From an uncultured Arthrobacter sp. (GTDB lineage Bacteria; Actinomycetota; Actinomycetes; Actinomycetales; Micrococcaceae), in NCBI RefSeq assembly GCF_902805515.1, contig NZ_CADCTE010000095.1, positions 1 through 42,028 on the forward strand: a DNA stretch of 42,028 bases, given 5' to 3'. The translations under genes and the position numbers were made by a program. The notes under the pieces were generated by a model, which was not told the origin of the DNA, did not search any database, and was given only the letters and a program-made list of their open reading frames with translations. Positions 21,335 through 29,614 of this stretch are shown here, piece by piece (position 1 is the first letter of the stretch; each line of letters starts with the position of its first letter).

Positions 21335-22797
21335 GCGGGACATCCGGGGAGCGGCAGGCGCCTGCTGCTGAAGGCGCGAACGGCGGATCGCTGGGCTCGC
21401 TCCCCCTGCTCCTCAAGGAACGGATCTGGAACGGATCCGACTTCACCGGCGTCAACATCAGCCTTGCCATCGCCACCTGGGCGTTCCTCGTCGGCGGGTC
21501 AACGGCCCTCCTCGTGGGCTTCCAGCAGGGCATCGCCGCCATGGTGATCGGCAACGCCATTGGTCTCGGTTTCATGATCCTCGCGAGCGTCGTGGCCAGC
21601 CAGCGCTACGGCGTCGAGCAGTACACCATCCTCCGGCCGGTGTTCGGGCTGGTCGGCGTGGGCATCCTTGTCTTCACCGTCATCCTGATCACAGAGATGG
21701 GCTGGTCGTCGCTGCTCGCGATCATGGTGGGGCGCGCCGTCACCCAGGTGTCGAATTCGACCTTCGGGACCGACTTCGGTCCGGAGAGCCTCATGGTGAC
21801 GTTCTTCGCGCTTGTCGCCATCGCCGTCTCCTGGTGGATCCTCTCCCGCGGGCCGGTGACCATCGGGCGGTTCAACAAGTTCATCGCACCTGGCCTGATC
21901 GTCGTCACGGTGTTCCTGATGATCTTCCTCGTCCTCAACACCTCGTGGGAAGCGCTCCTCACGGCGGCGCCGCTGGCGCCGTTCGAGGACGACCGGCTCA
22001 ACTTCGCCCTGGCCGTGGAATTCAACGCCGGTGTCGGGGTGTCCTGGTACCCCGTGATGGGCTCGCTCGCCCGCCTGACCAAGACGCCGCGGGCGGCACT
22101 GTGGCCCTCCTACGGCGGACTGCTCGGCGCCACCCTGATTGCGCAGATCGTCGGCATGGCTGCGGCCCTGACCCTCGGCGATTCCGACCCGACGGTCTGG
22201 ATGCTTCCCTTCGGCGGCCCCCTGCTCGGCGCCTTCATCCTGCTGTTCATCGCCTTCGCCAACATCACCAGCACCTCCTCCATCGTCTACTCGACGGTGC
22301 TTGCCCTCCGGCAGGCCAGCGGGAACCTGCTCTCGCGGGTGCGGTGGGCGTGGCTGTGCGCCGCGTTCTTCGTCCTGCCGGCCATCCTCGCCTTCTTCCC
22401 GGGCTTCATGTACGAGCAGTTCATGGTCTTCGTGACCCTCAGCGGGGCCTTCCTGGCCCCGATGTGCGGGGCGATCATCGCCGACTACTTCGTGCTGCGC
22501 CGCCAGCGGGTCGAACTCGAGCACCTCTACCGGCACCGCAGCGACAGCGACTACCACTTTTCCGGCGGAATCAACTGGGCCGGGCTCGGCGCCGTCGCCG
22601 CCGGGGCCGTCTTCTACCTGGTGATCTACAACCCGGTCACGCTCACTACCCTGCCGGTCTTCAGCTACATCACGGCGTCCCTGCCCTCGGCCATCGTGGG
22701 CGCGGTTGTCTACTATGTGCTGGCGCGGGCCCTCTATGTCCGCCGGGGTATCGGCGGCTACGCACCCGCCGCGGTGAAGGTTGAGGAAAGCGCATGA
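21331..22797 (+). CDS. NCS1-family nucleobase:cation symporter (purine/cytosine permease)
   Basis: 488 aa with about 12 membrane segments. Begins with WNGSDFTGVNISLAIATWAFLVGG, the NCS1 TM1 region, and shows the AFANITSTSSIVYS and GAIIADYFVLRR motifs of the family. Imports purines, pyrimidines, hydantoins or similar compounds with a cation. Its stop overlaps the ATG of the dehydrogenase gene (ATGA), and its start overlaps the small membrane protein gene, so three genes are tightly coupled. Confidence 0.88.
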   Translation: MSGTSGERQAPAAEGANGGSLGSLPLLLKERIWNGSDFTGVNISLAIATWAFLVGGSTALLVGFQQGIAAMVIGNAIGLGFMILASVVASQRYGVEQYTILRPVFGLVGVGILVFTVILITEMGWSSLLAIMVGRAVTQVSNSTFGTDFGPESLMVTFFALVAIAVSWWILSRGPVTIGRFNKFIAPGLIVVTVFLMIFLVLNTSWEALLTAAPLAPFEDDRLNFALAVEFNAGVGVSWYPVMGSLARLTKTPRAALWPSYGGLLGATLIAQIVGMAAALTLGDSDPTVWMLPFGGPLLGAFILLFIAFANITSTSSIVYSTVLALRQASGNLLSRVRWAWLCAAFFVLPAILAFFPGFMYEQFMVFVTLSGAFLAPMCGAIIADYFVLRRQRVELEHLYRHRSDSDYHFSGGINWAGLGAVAAGAVFYLVIYNPVTLTTLPVFSYITASLPSAIVGAVVYYVLARALYVRRGIGGYAPAAVKVEESA

Positions 22798-23891
22798 GCC
22801 GCCTCTCCCGCGCCGCGGTGCACCGGACCGGTACGCGGGACCTCGACCTGACAAGTGTCGAAGTGGCCGACCCCGCCCCGGGAACCGTCCTGGTCCGCAT
22901 GGGAGCCTCGGGGGTCTGCGGGTCGGACCGCCATGTGCTCGACGGCGACTGGACCCTGCCCTCCCCCACCGTGATGGGACACGAAGGGGCCGGCACCGTC
23001 GAGGCGGTCGGCGAGGGCGTCACCGATGTCACCGTCGGCGACCGCGTCATCCTCTCCTGGTTCTACCCCTGCCGGCGCTGCACGGCGTGCGTCTCGGGCA
23101 GGTCCTACGTGTGCACTGGCAGCCGGTCGGAGGAGTGCCTGCTGCCCGACGGCAGCACCCCGCTCGTCCTCGACGGCGCTAGGGCGTTCCCCTACCTGAG
23201 CGTCGGTTCGATGAGCGAGTACGCAGTGGTCCCCGAGGCAGGGGCCATCCGCATCCCGCGCGAGGTGCCCTTCGACGTCGCGAGCCTCATCGGCTGCTCC
23301 GTCGCGACCGGATTCGGTGCCGTTGTGAACGACGCCGGAGTCGAGGCCGGAACCTCGGCCGTCGTGGTGGGGAGCGGAGGGGTTGGCCTCTCGATCATCA
23401 TGGCGCTGCAGCTCGTCGGAGCAAATCCGATCATCGCCGTGGACCTGAGCGAGGAAAAGCTCGTGGCAGCGAAGGCCTTCGGGGCTACCCATACCCTCAC
23501 GCCCTCGGACGGGCTCGCTGAGGAGATCCACCGGCTGACTGGCGGCGGGGCCTCGTACGCCTTCGAAGCCATCGGGCGGGTCAAGACCATCGAGTCCCTT
23601 CCGTCGCTGATCGCGGCGGGGGGCAAGGCCGTGATCGTTGGCCTTCCTCCCGAGGACTCCCCCGTTTCCATCGACGCGCTGGCGCTTGCCGAGGGCGGAA
23701 AGTCACTGATTGGATCCAACTATGGCTCCACGGTGCCCGGCCGGGATTTCCCCCGCCTGGCGCAGCTGTTCCTCGCGGGGCGCCTGCCGGTTGATCGTCT
23801 CATCTCGCATCGGATTAAGCTGAACGAGGTCAATGAGGCCTTCGAGGCGATGCGCCGGGGCGAGCGGGCACGGAGCGTGATCGTGTTCTAG
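22794..23891 (+). CDS. Zinc-dependent alcohol dehydrogenase (MDR superfamily)
   Basis: 365 aa. Catalytic zinc region GVCGSDRHV and GHEGAG; structural zinc loop C-x2-C-x2-C-x7-C (PCRRCTACVSGRSYVC); Rossmann motif VVVGSGGVGLS. Resembles class III-type/FrmA-like medium-chain dehydrogenases that oxidise alcohols or hydroxymethyl adducts with NAD. In an operon with the NCS1 permease, so it may act on a product of the imported compound; inference. The 3' end is duplicated in tandem just after the stop codon. Confidence 0.88.
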   Translation: MSRLSRAAVHRTGTRDLDLTSVEVADPAPGTVLVRMGASGVCGSDRHVLDGDWTLPSPTVMGHEGAGTVEAVGEGVTDVTVGDRVILSWFYPCRRCTACVSGRSYVCTGSRSEECLLPDGSTPLVLDGARAFPYLSVGSMSEYAVVPEAGAIRIPREVPFDVASLIGCSVATGFGAVVNDAGVEAGTSAVVVGSGGVGLSIIMALQLVGANPIIAVDLSEEKLVAAKAFGATHTLTPSDGLAEEIHRLTGGGASYAFEAIGRVKTIESLPSLIAAGGKAVIVGLPPEDSPVSIDALALAEGGKSLIGSNYGSTVPGRDFPRLAQLFLAGRLPVDRLISHRIKLNEVNEAFEAMRRGERARSVIVF

Positions 23892-23937
23892 AACTGCCGG
23901 CGGGCACGGAGCCTGATCGTGTTCTGGAACTGCCGGC
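23866..23937. repeat. 36-bp tandem duplication covering the dehydrogenase stop codon
   Basis: Bases 23866-23901 (last codons, stop TAG and ten bases after) are repeated at 23902-23937 with two substitutions, one changing the copied TAG to TGG. A recent local duplication at the gene's 3' end. Confidence 0.9.
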
Positions 23938-24000
23938 GGGGCTTCCGCCGGTACGGACGACGGCGGAGGTGCGGCAGCGCACCCCAGGACGGGAGGGACC

Positions 24001-24642
24001 ATGGGGCGTCCACGCCGGGCGATCCTGTCGCCCGAGAAGATCTACCGGGCAGCCCTTGAGCTGGTTGACGAGTTTGGGGACTTCACCCTGCCCGGCCTGG
24101 CGCAGCGGCTGAGCGTCAGCCCATCCTCCATCTACCACCACGTCCAGGGACGCCCGGAGATCATCAACGGGATCCGTTCGGTCATCGGCTCGGACGCGCT
24201 GGCGTCGGGTGATTTCTTCACCGCCGGCCCGGCCTGGCAGAACCGCGCCGCGGCGTGGGCGCGCAGCTACCGCAGCGCGCTGGGCCAGCACGCCAAGGCC
24301 ATTCCGCTGCTGGTTGGTGAGGCAGTGACGGACAAGGCCACCCTCGATATCTATGAACAGCTCGCCGCCCTGTTCGCCGGGGCGGGCTTCGGGCCCAATG
24401 ATGTGGTCGTCGCCGTCACGGCGCTCGACAGCTTCATGCTGGGCTCCACCCTGGACTGGGCGTCCCCGGAGGCGGCCTGGGTGGCTGATCCCGCCTCACA
24501 ACCGGCCCTGCACGAGGCCTTCGCACTGGCCACCCTGGAGGGACGGCGCTCCGACCTCGGTTTCGAAGTGGGGGTGGAGGCGATCATCACTCATCTGGAG
24601 ACCCTCCTGCCCGGACACCAGCGGGCGGCCACCAGTAGGTGA
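24001..24642 (+). CDS. TetR-family regulator
   Basis: 213 aa, ATG 24001 with GGAGGGACC directly upstream. N-terminal HTH: GLAQRLSVSPSSIYHHVQGR; the TetR_C-type ligand domain follows. Last gene of the operon with the NCS1 permease and dehydrogenase, hence the likely regulator of it; a palindromic candidate operator lies at 21128. A strong hairpin overlaps its last codons and stop. Confidence 0.85.
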   Translation: MGRPRRAILSPEKIYRAALELVDEFGDFTLPGLAQRLSVSPSSIYHHVQGRPEIINGIRSVIGSDALASGDFFTAGPAWQNRAAAWARSYRSALGQHAKAIPLLVGEAVTDKATLDIYEQLAALFAGAGFGPNDVVVAVTALDSFMLGSTLDWASPEAAWVADPASQPALHEAFALATLEGRRSDLGFEVGVEAIITHLETLLPGHQRAATSR

Positions 24643-24650
24643 CCGCCCGC
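24621..24650. terminator. GC-hairpin (REP-like) overlapping the TetR stop codon
   Basis: GCGGGCGGCCACC (24621-24633) pairs with GGTGACCGCCCGC (24638-24650), one wobble, loop AGTA. Stem and following CGTCG are nearly identical to the hairpin at 20080. The stop TGA (24640-24642) lies in the right arm. Confidence 0.75.
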
Positions 24651-24654
24651 CGTC

Positions 24655-24684
24655 GTTCGATGATGAAGCGTTCGATGATGAAGC
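24655..24684. repeat. 15-bp tandem repeat, two copies
   Basis: GTTCGATGATGAAGC at 24655-24669 and 24670-24684, followed by a partial, diverged copy (GTCGAATGCG). Confidence 0.85.
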
Positions 24685-24724
24685 GTCGAATGCGCCATCG
24701 CGCGGTGTTCCCGCCCCGGAGTGT

Positions 24725-26398
24725 TTAGGCTCCCGCGACCACCCACGCGGTGGTGTCGGCGGGAAGCTTCCCGTCGATCAGGGGGCCGCTGCTCACGACG
24801 ACCCGGCCCGCCGGCAGGTCCACCGGGTCGGCCCCGAAGTTGGTCACCGAGTGCCAGCCACCAGAGCGGGTGAAGTGAAGGACCTCCGGTGCCGAGGGAA
24901 CCCAGTCGAGCTGCTCGGTGGTCTGGAGTTCCCGGCGCAGCGCCAGGGCACGGCGGTAGAGGTTCAGGGTGGAGTCCCCGCCCTCCTCCTGCACCTCGAC
25001 GGCGGAGTCGGAGAACCAGTCCGGCTGGGGCAGGTGGGCCGTGTGTCCCCCGAAGCCGAAGGAGGGCCCATCGGCGGTCCAGGGCAGCGGCACCCGGCAT
25101 CCGTCGCGGCCAACCTCAACGCCCGGGTTGCGGAAGAACGTCGGGTCCTGGCGCGCCTCGTCGGCGATGTCGGCCACCTCGTGCAGGCCCAGCTCCTCAC
25201 CCTGGTACAGGTAGGCCGAGCCGGGCAGCGCGAACATCAGCAGGGACGCGGCGCGGGCGCGCCGGAGGCCGCGTTCGGCGTCCAGCTCCGGGGTGGTTCC
25301 ACCGCTGAGCAGCCAGTCGATCCCGGTGGGCTTGCCGTCCCCGGCCGGGGGCAGGCCGTAGCGGGTGGCGTGGCGGACGACGTCGTGGTTGGAGAAGACC
25401 CACGTCGAGGAGGCGCCGGAGTTCTCGGCCTCGGTGAGGTTGGTGGTGATGATGCTGCGGAACTGGCCGGGGTTCCAGTCGGCGCGCAGCAGGTCGAAGT
25501 TGAACGCCTGGCCGAGCCCGTCGGGGCTGGCGTAGCGGGCCCGACGGGTGGCGTGGACCCAGGCCTCGGCCACGGCGGTGCGCGGCGGGTCGTACTCGTT
25601 GAACACCCGGCGCCATTCGGTGTAGATGTCGTGGACCTCGTCGCGGTCCCAGAAGGGGTGCTCGCCGTTGAGGTTTTCGTCCTCGGCGCCCAGCTCGGCC
25701 TTCGAGGGAAGCGGGTCGGTGAGGTTCTTGGTCAGCGCATGTGCCACGTCCACCCTGAAGCCGTCGACACCGCGGTCGGACCAGAAGCGCAGCGTCTTCA
25801 GGAAGTCATCGCGCACCTCCCGGTTGTCCCAGTTGAGGTCCGGCTGCTCCGGGGCGAAGAGGTGAAGGTACCACTGGCCGTCCTCGGTGCGGTCCCAGGC
25901 GGGCCCGCCGAAGACGGACTCCCAGTCCGAGGGCGGCTCCGAGCCGTCCGGGCCCTTGCCGTCGCGGAAGATGTAGCGCTCCCGGGCCGGTGATCCCTTC
26001 GGCGAGGCCAGGGCCTCACGGAACCACTCGTGCCGGTTGGAGGTGTGGTTGGGCACGATGTCGGCGATGAGCTTGATCCCGGCACCGTGCAGGGCGGCGA
26101 CCAGTTCATCGAAGTCCTCAAGTGTTCCGAGCTTCGGGTCGACGTTTCGGTAGTCATCGACGTCGTAGCCGCCGTCGGCCAGGGCCGAGGGGTAGAACGG
26201 GCTGAGCCAGACGGCGTCCACCCCCAGGGACGACAGGTAAGGCACCCGCGAGGTGATGCCCCGGATGTCGCCCAGGCCGTCGCCGTTGGAGTCGGCGAAG
26301 CTGCGGGGGTAGATCTGGTAGACGGCGGCCTGGCGCCACCAGTTGGGATCCGACATGGAGCCGGTCTGTGCGGAAAGTTCGGCGGTGCTTGTAGCCAC
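24725..26398 (-). CDS. aglA: GH13 alpha-glucosidase of the alpha-glucoside operon
   Basis: 557 aa from GTG 26398 (AAAGGAAA nine bases upstream). GH13 motifs in order: DIVPNHTS (113-120), GFRVDVAH with nucleophile Asp217, AVAEAW with acid/base Glu278, FSNHD with Asp339. Oligo-1,6-glucosidase/maltase-like; no signal peptide, so it hydrolyses imported oligosaccharides in the cytoplasm. Last gene of the binding protein-permease-permease-hydrolase operon. Symbol by analogy to agl operons; substrate (maltose, trehalose, sucrose isomers) not determinable. Confidence 0.88.
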   Translation of the reverse strand: MATSTAELSAQTGSMSDPNWWRQAAVYQIYPRSFADSNGDGLGDIRGITSRVPYLSSLGVDAVWLSPFYPSALADGGYDVDDYRNVDPKLGTLEDFDELVAALHGAGIKLIADIVPNHTSNRHEWFREALASPKGSPARERYIFRDGKGPDGSEPPSDWESVFGGPAWDRTEDGQWYLHLFAPEQPDLNWDNREVRDDFLKTLRFWSDRGVDGFRVDVAHALTKNLTDPLPSKAELGAEDENLNGEHPFWDRDEVHDIYTEWRRVFNEYDPPRTAVAEAWVHATRRARYASPDGLGQAFNFDLLRADWNPGQFRSIITTNLTEAENSGASSTWVFSNHDVVRHATRYGLPPAGDGKPTGIDWLLSGGTTPELDAERGLRRARAASLLMFALPGSAYLYQGEELGLHEVADIADEARQDPTFFRNPGVEVGRDGCRVPLPWTADGPSFGFGGHTAHLPQPDWFSDSAVEVQEEGGDSTLNLYRRALALRRELQTTEQLDWVPSAPEVLHFTRSGGWHSVTNFGADPVDLPAGRVVVSSGPLIDGKLPADTTAWVVAGA

Positions 26399-26430
26399 GG
26401 CGGGGTTTCCTTTCGGTATCTGGGACGAGT

Positions 26431-27324
26431 TTATTTGGTCGAGCCGCGCATGACGCCGGAGACAACCCAGCGCTGGGCGAACAGGTACACGAGCAGCAGC
26501 GGAGCCAGGGCCAGCAGGTAGGAGGCGAAGGCCACCGGGTAGTTGGTGTTGAACTGGCCCTGGAAGATGAACTGGGCCAGCGGGAGGGTCTGGGCGGCCG
26601 GGTCCGAGAGGATCACCAGGGGCAATAGGAAGTCGTTCCACGCCCACAGGCAGGTGAGGATGCCCACGGTGGCGTTCATCGGCCCAAGCAGCGGGAAGAT
26701 GATGCGCCAGAAGATCGTCCAGGTGCTGGCACCGTCGGTGAGGGCGGCCTCCTCGAGCTCGAGCGGGATCGAGCGGATGTAGGCCACGTAGACGAAGATG
26801 TTGAACGAGAGTCCGTACACCGTGTAGAGCAGGATCAGGCCGAGCTGGTTATCGAGGCCCAGGATCGCGGTTTCCTTGACCACCGAAAGCAGGATGATCG
26901 GGAACGGTACGAAGAGGGCGGCGATGAAGTACAGGTAGAGGCCCTTGAAGAACTTCCGGTGAAGGTTCCGGGCGATGGCGTAGGCGACCATCGAGTTCGT
27001 CAGGAGCGTCAGCAGCACCGCCCCGACCGTCACCAGCGCGGTGTTCAGCAGGGCCCGCGGGAACTTGACCGTGGTCCACGCCTCGGCGAAGTTTTCCCAG
27101 CGGGCTCCGATGGGCAGTTCGAACCCGGTGCCGCCGAGCTGGTCTGGTGTCTTCAGTGCAGTGACGACGGCGAGGTACAACGGGATGAGCACCGTCAGGG
27201 AACAGACCGCGACGAGTGCGGTGAGCCACCAGTTGATCTTCGCGCGGTCGCGCCGCAGAGCCTTGGGGGCGGGCCCGGACGGGGCAGAGGTACGTGGCGC
27301 TGCCGATTCGGCTGTAGCTGTCAT
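26431..27324 (-). CDS. aglG: ABC sugar transporter permease, MalG type
   Basis: 297 aa with six membrane segments and the EAA loop EEAALTDGASTWTIFWRIIFP. CUT1 family second permease. Its ATG overlaps the stop of the upstream permease by one base (TAATG). No ATPase gene is in the operon; a shared MsiK-type ATPase elsewhere is expected, as in other actinobacteria. Symbol by analogy. Confidence 0.9.
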   Translation of the reverse strand: MTATAESAAPRTSAPSGPAPKALRRDRAKINWWLTALVAVCSLTVLIPLYLAVVTALKTPDQLGGTGFELPIGARWENFAEAWTTVKFPRALLNTALVTVGAVLLTLLTNSMVAYAIARNLHRKFFKGLYLYFIAALFVPFPIILLSVVKETAILGLDNQLGLILLYTVYGLSFNIFVYVAYIRSIPLELEEAALTDGASTWTIFWRIIFPLLGPMNATVGILTCLWAWNDFLLPLVILSDPAAQTLPLAQFIFQGQFNTNYPVAFASYLLALAPLLLVYLFAQRWVVSGVMRGSTK

Positions 27325-28214
27325 TAGAACGAAGCCTCCCTGCGCTGCAGGATGCGCAGCTGGACGAATGAGATGGCGATGATGACGATGAGGTAGATCA
27401 CGGCGTTGGCGGTCTGGTAGCCGTATTCGCCGCCCTCGAACCCGCCACGGTAGATGAGCAGGGAGATCGATTCCGTCGACGTGCCCGGTCCGCCGGCGGT
27501 CAGGGAGACGATCTGGTCGAACACCTGCAGGAAGTTCTTCAGGGACAGAACCATGTTGATGGTGAAGAACGCCCCGATGAGGGGGAAGGTGATGGACCGG
27601 AACTGCCGCCATGAGGAGGCGCCGTCGAGCGAGGCCGCCTCGTACAGCTCACCGCCGATGGTCTGCAGCCCGGCCAGGTAGATGATGATGTTGAAGGCGG
27701 CCGCCTGCCAGACGGAGAGGATCACCACGCCGATCCAGGCCGTATCGGCGCCGGCGAGGATGCTCGTGGTCAGGGCGTTGATCCCCAGTGCTTCCGCGAT
27801 CGCCGGGACGGAGTTGGAGAACAGGTAGTTGAAGACGTATCCGACGATGAGGATCGACAGGATGTTCGGGATGAAGAAAATCCCGCGGAAGCCCGTCTTG
27901 AACTTGATCCGCCCGTTGAGGGCGATGGCCACGGCCAGGGAGATGACGTTGACCGCGATGGTCGAGACGATTGCGAACAGGAAGGTGAACCCGTAGGCGT
28001 TGAGGATCCGGTCGTCGCGGAAGAGGTTGATGTAGTTGCTCAGCCCGACGAAGGACCACTCACCGTAGCCGGCGTAGTTGGTGAAGCTGAAGTAGATTCC
28101 GCTCAGCAGCGGCACGGTGTGGAACACCGCGAAGATCACCAGCGCCGGGAGGACCATGAAGTAAAAGACCCGAGGAGTCTTGCGGCCGACGTTCGGCCGT
28201 GTCAGCGTGCTCAT
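27324..28214 (-). CDS. aglF: ABC sugar transporter permease, MalF type
   Basis: 296 aa with six membrane segments and the EAA loop YEAASLDGASSWRQFRSITFP. CUT1 family first permease. Overlaps the binding-protein gene by four bases (ATGA) and the second permease by one. Symbol by analogy. Confidence 0.9.
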   Translation of the reverse strand: MSTLTRPNVGRKTPRVFYFMVLPALVIFAVFHTVPLLSGIYFSFTNYAGYGEWSFVGLSNYINLFRDDRILNAYGFTFLFAIVSTIAVNVISLAVAIALNGRIKFKTGFRGIFFIPNILSILIVGYVFNYLFSNSVPAIAEALGINALTTSILAGADTAWIGVVILSVWQAAAFNIIIYLAGLQTIGGELYEAASLDGASSWRQFRSITFPLIGAFFTINMVLSLKNFLQVFDQIVSLTAGGPGTSTESISLLIYRGGFEGGEYGYQTANAVIYLIVIIAISFVQLRILQRREASF

Positions 28215-29482
28215 GGGGTGTCCTTCTCATTGCTGATGGTGCGGGCGGCGATCTTGTTCCACTCGTTGTCCAGTGATGCGAGGAGGTTGTCGGTGCTACC
28301 TCCGAGGGCGAACTCCTGGAGCAGCGGCGCCAGCGGCAGGCTTGAGGGGATCTGGTGGTCGATGAAGCCGATCAGGCGTCCCTCGGTGAAGTAGGGGGCG
28401 AGCCCCTCGAGGGCCGGATCCTCATTGGGCGGGCTGGTCTTCAGGGGTGAGAAGGCGCTCTGCTCCTTCGCGTACGCCTCGACGACCTCCTGGGAGAGGA
28501 GGAACTCCGTGAACCTGCGTGCCTCCTCGGGGTGCTCGGTGTCGCGTCCGATGGAGATCCCGACGTCGACGCCGGAGACGACGACGGTCTCGGCGGGGTC
28601 ATTGCTGGCGGGGTAGGGGAACGAGCCGATGTTGGCGTCAGGATTGGCGGCCCGGATCGCCGGGATCGCGTAGCTGCCCTGGAGGTACATCGCTGCCTCG
28701 CCGGCGCCGAAGGCCGCGTTGCCCGCGTTGTAGTCCTTGCCCGGCGCATCGGGCTGGCCGTAGGAGAACAGCGTCTTCAACTTCTCCGCCGCTTCCGGGT
28801 AGTCCTTGGAGAAGGACACATCGCCGTCCTTGGACAACAGATCCTCGAAGAAGCCCTCGGGCTGGAGGGCGCCGCCGAGGTTCACGAAGGCCGGCCCAAC
28901 GGTCCAGGCATCCTTCAGCGTTGTGTAAAAGGGCGTCACCCCGTTGGCCTTGAAGGTCTCGGCCGCTTCGATCAGCTCATCCCAGGTCCGGGGAGGAGCC
29001 ACGTCGTACTTGGCGAAGATGTCCTTGTTGTACAGGATGCCGCTGGCGTTGCTGGAGAACGGCAGCGCGTTGACCTCCGAGGGAGTGCGGGTGCCGAGTT
29101 CCTGGACAATGTCCTTGACCGCCGGAAGCACGGTATCGGCGGCGGGATGGTCGCTGAGGTCGGCGAAGACGCCCGCCTCGGCGAGCTTGCCGTAGTTGCC
29201 GTTGGTGTTGAGGGTCAGGACGTCGGGTGTCTTGTTCTTCACCAGGAGCGTGCGGATGGCGGTGTCGGCATTGGGCACATGGTTCTGCACCACGTTGATG
29301 CCGGGATTCTGGGCTTCGAACTCGCTGATGATTTTGTCGAAACTGCCGACGGCTTCCGGCTTGAACTGGAAGAAATCGAGGGTCACGACGTCGGTGTCGG
29401 TGGGCGCGCAGGCGGACAGCATCAGCGCTGTCGCGGCCGCGGTGGCGAAAATCTTCGCTCGAACCCGGCGCTGTATAAACAT
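28211..29482 (-). CDS. aglE: ABC sugar-binding lipoprotein
   Basis: 423 aa. Signal peptide MFIQRRVRAKIFATAAATALMLSAC (cited by position: residues 1-25) ends in lipobox LSAC, so it is lipid-anchored outside the membrane. The mature part is a family 1 extracellular solute-binding protein (IRTLLVKNKTPDVL; GSYAIPAI; TEFLLSQEVVEAYAKEQSAFS-type end). First gene of the operon. No ribosome-binding site lies before the ATG; the -10 element is seven bases upstream, so it is probably leaderless. Symbol by analogy. Confidence 0.88.
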   Translation of the reverse strand: MFIQRRVRAKIFATAAATALMLSACAPTDTDVVTLDFFQFKPEAVGSFDKIISEFEAQNPGINVVQNHVPNADTAIRTLLVKNKTPDVLTLNTNGNYGKLAEAGVFADLSDHPAADTVLPAVKDIVQELGTRTPSEVNALPFSSNASGILYNKDIFAKYDVAPPRTWDELIEAAETFKANGVTPFYTTLKDAWTVGPAFVNLGGALQPEGFFEDLLSKDGDVSFSKDYPEAAEKLKTLFSYGQPDAPGKDYNAGNAAFGAGEAAMYLQGSYAIPAIRAANPDANIGSFPYPASNDPAETVVVSGVDVGISIGRDTEHPEEARRFTEFLLSQEVVEAYAKEQSAFSPLKTSPPNEDPALEGLAPYFTEGRLIGFIDHQIPSSLPLAPLLQEFALGGSTDNLLASLDNEWNKIAARTISNEKDTP

Positions 29483-29486
29483 GAGA

Positions 29487-29519
29487 TTATTTTTACCTTG
29501 AAATAAAGTAGAGTGTCAA
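29487..29519 (-). promoter_or_regulatory. Promoter and ROK-type operator of the alpha-glucoside operon
   Basis: Minus strand: TTGACA (29519-29514), 18-bp spacer, TAAAAA (29495-29490), then seven bases to the ATG. The palindrome TTATTT-N8-AAATAA (29487-29506) covers the -10 and half the spacer and matches the NagC/Mlc-type consensus bound by ROK repressors. Confidence 0.7.
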
Positions 29520-29614
29520 AAGGCCCCAGGACACCCATCCGGGGCTTTCCTGCGTAGTTCTTGAGTGGTGTTACAGTTACGGTGAAAATAATCACGGCAT
29601 CTCCGGAGGCGGCC

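Noticed and set aside
9833-24684. CRISPR array
   Set aside because: Repeats are contiguous without spacers and differ in sequence at each place; no cas genes.
29524-29548. Terminator-like GCCCC/GGGGC pairing between ROK and sugar-binding genes
   Set aside because: Only five to six pairs with a 13-nt loop in a divergent promoter region; too weak to call.
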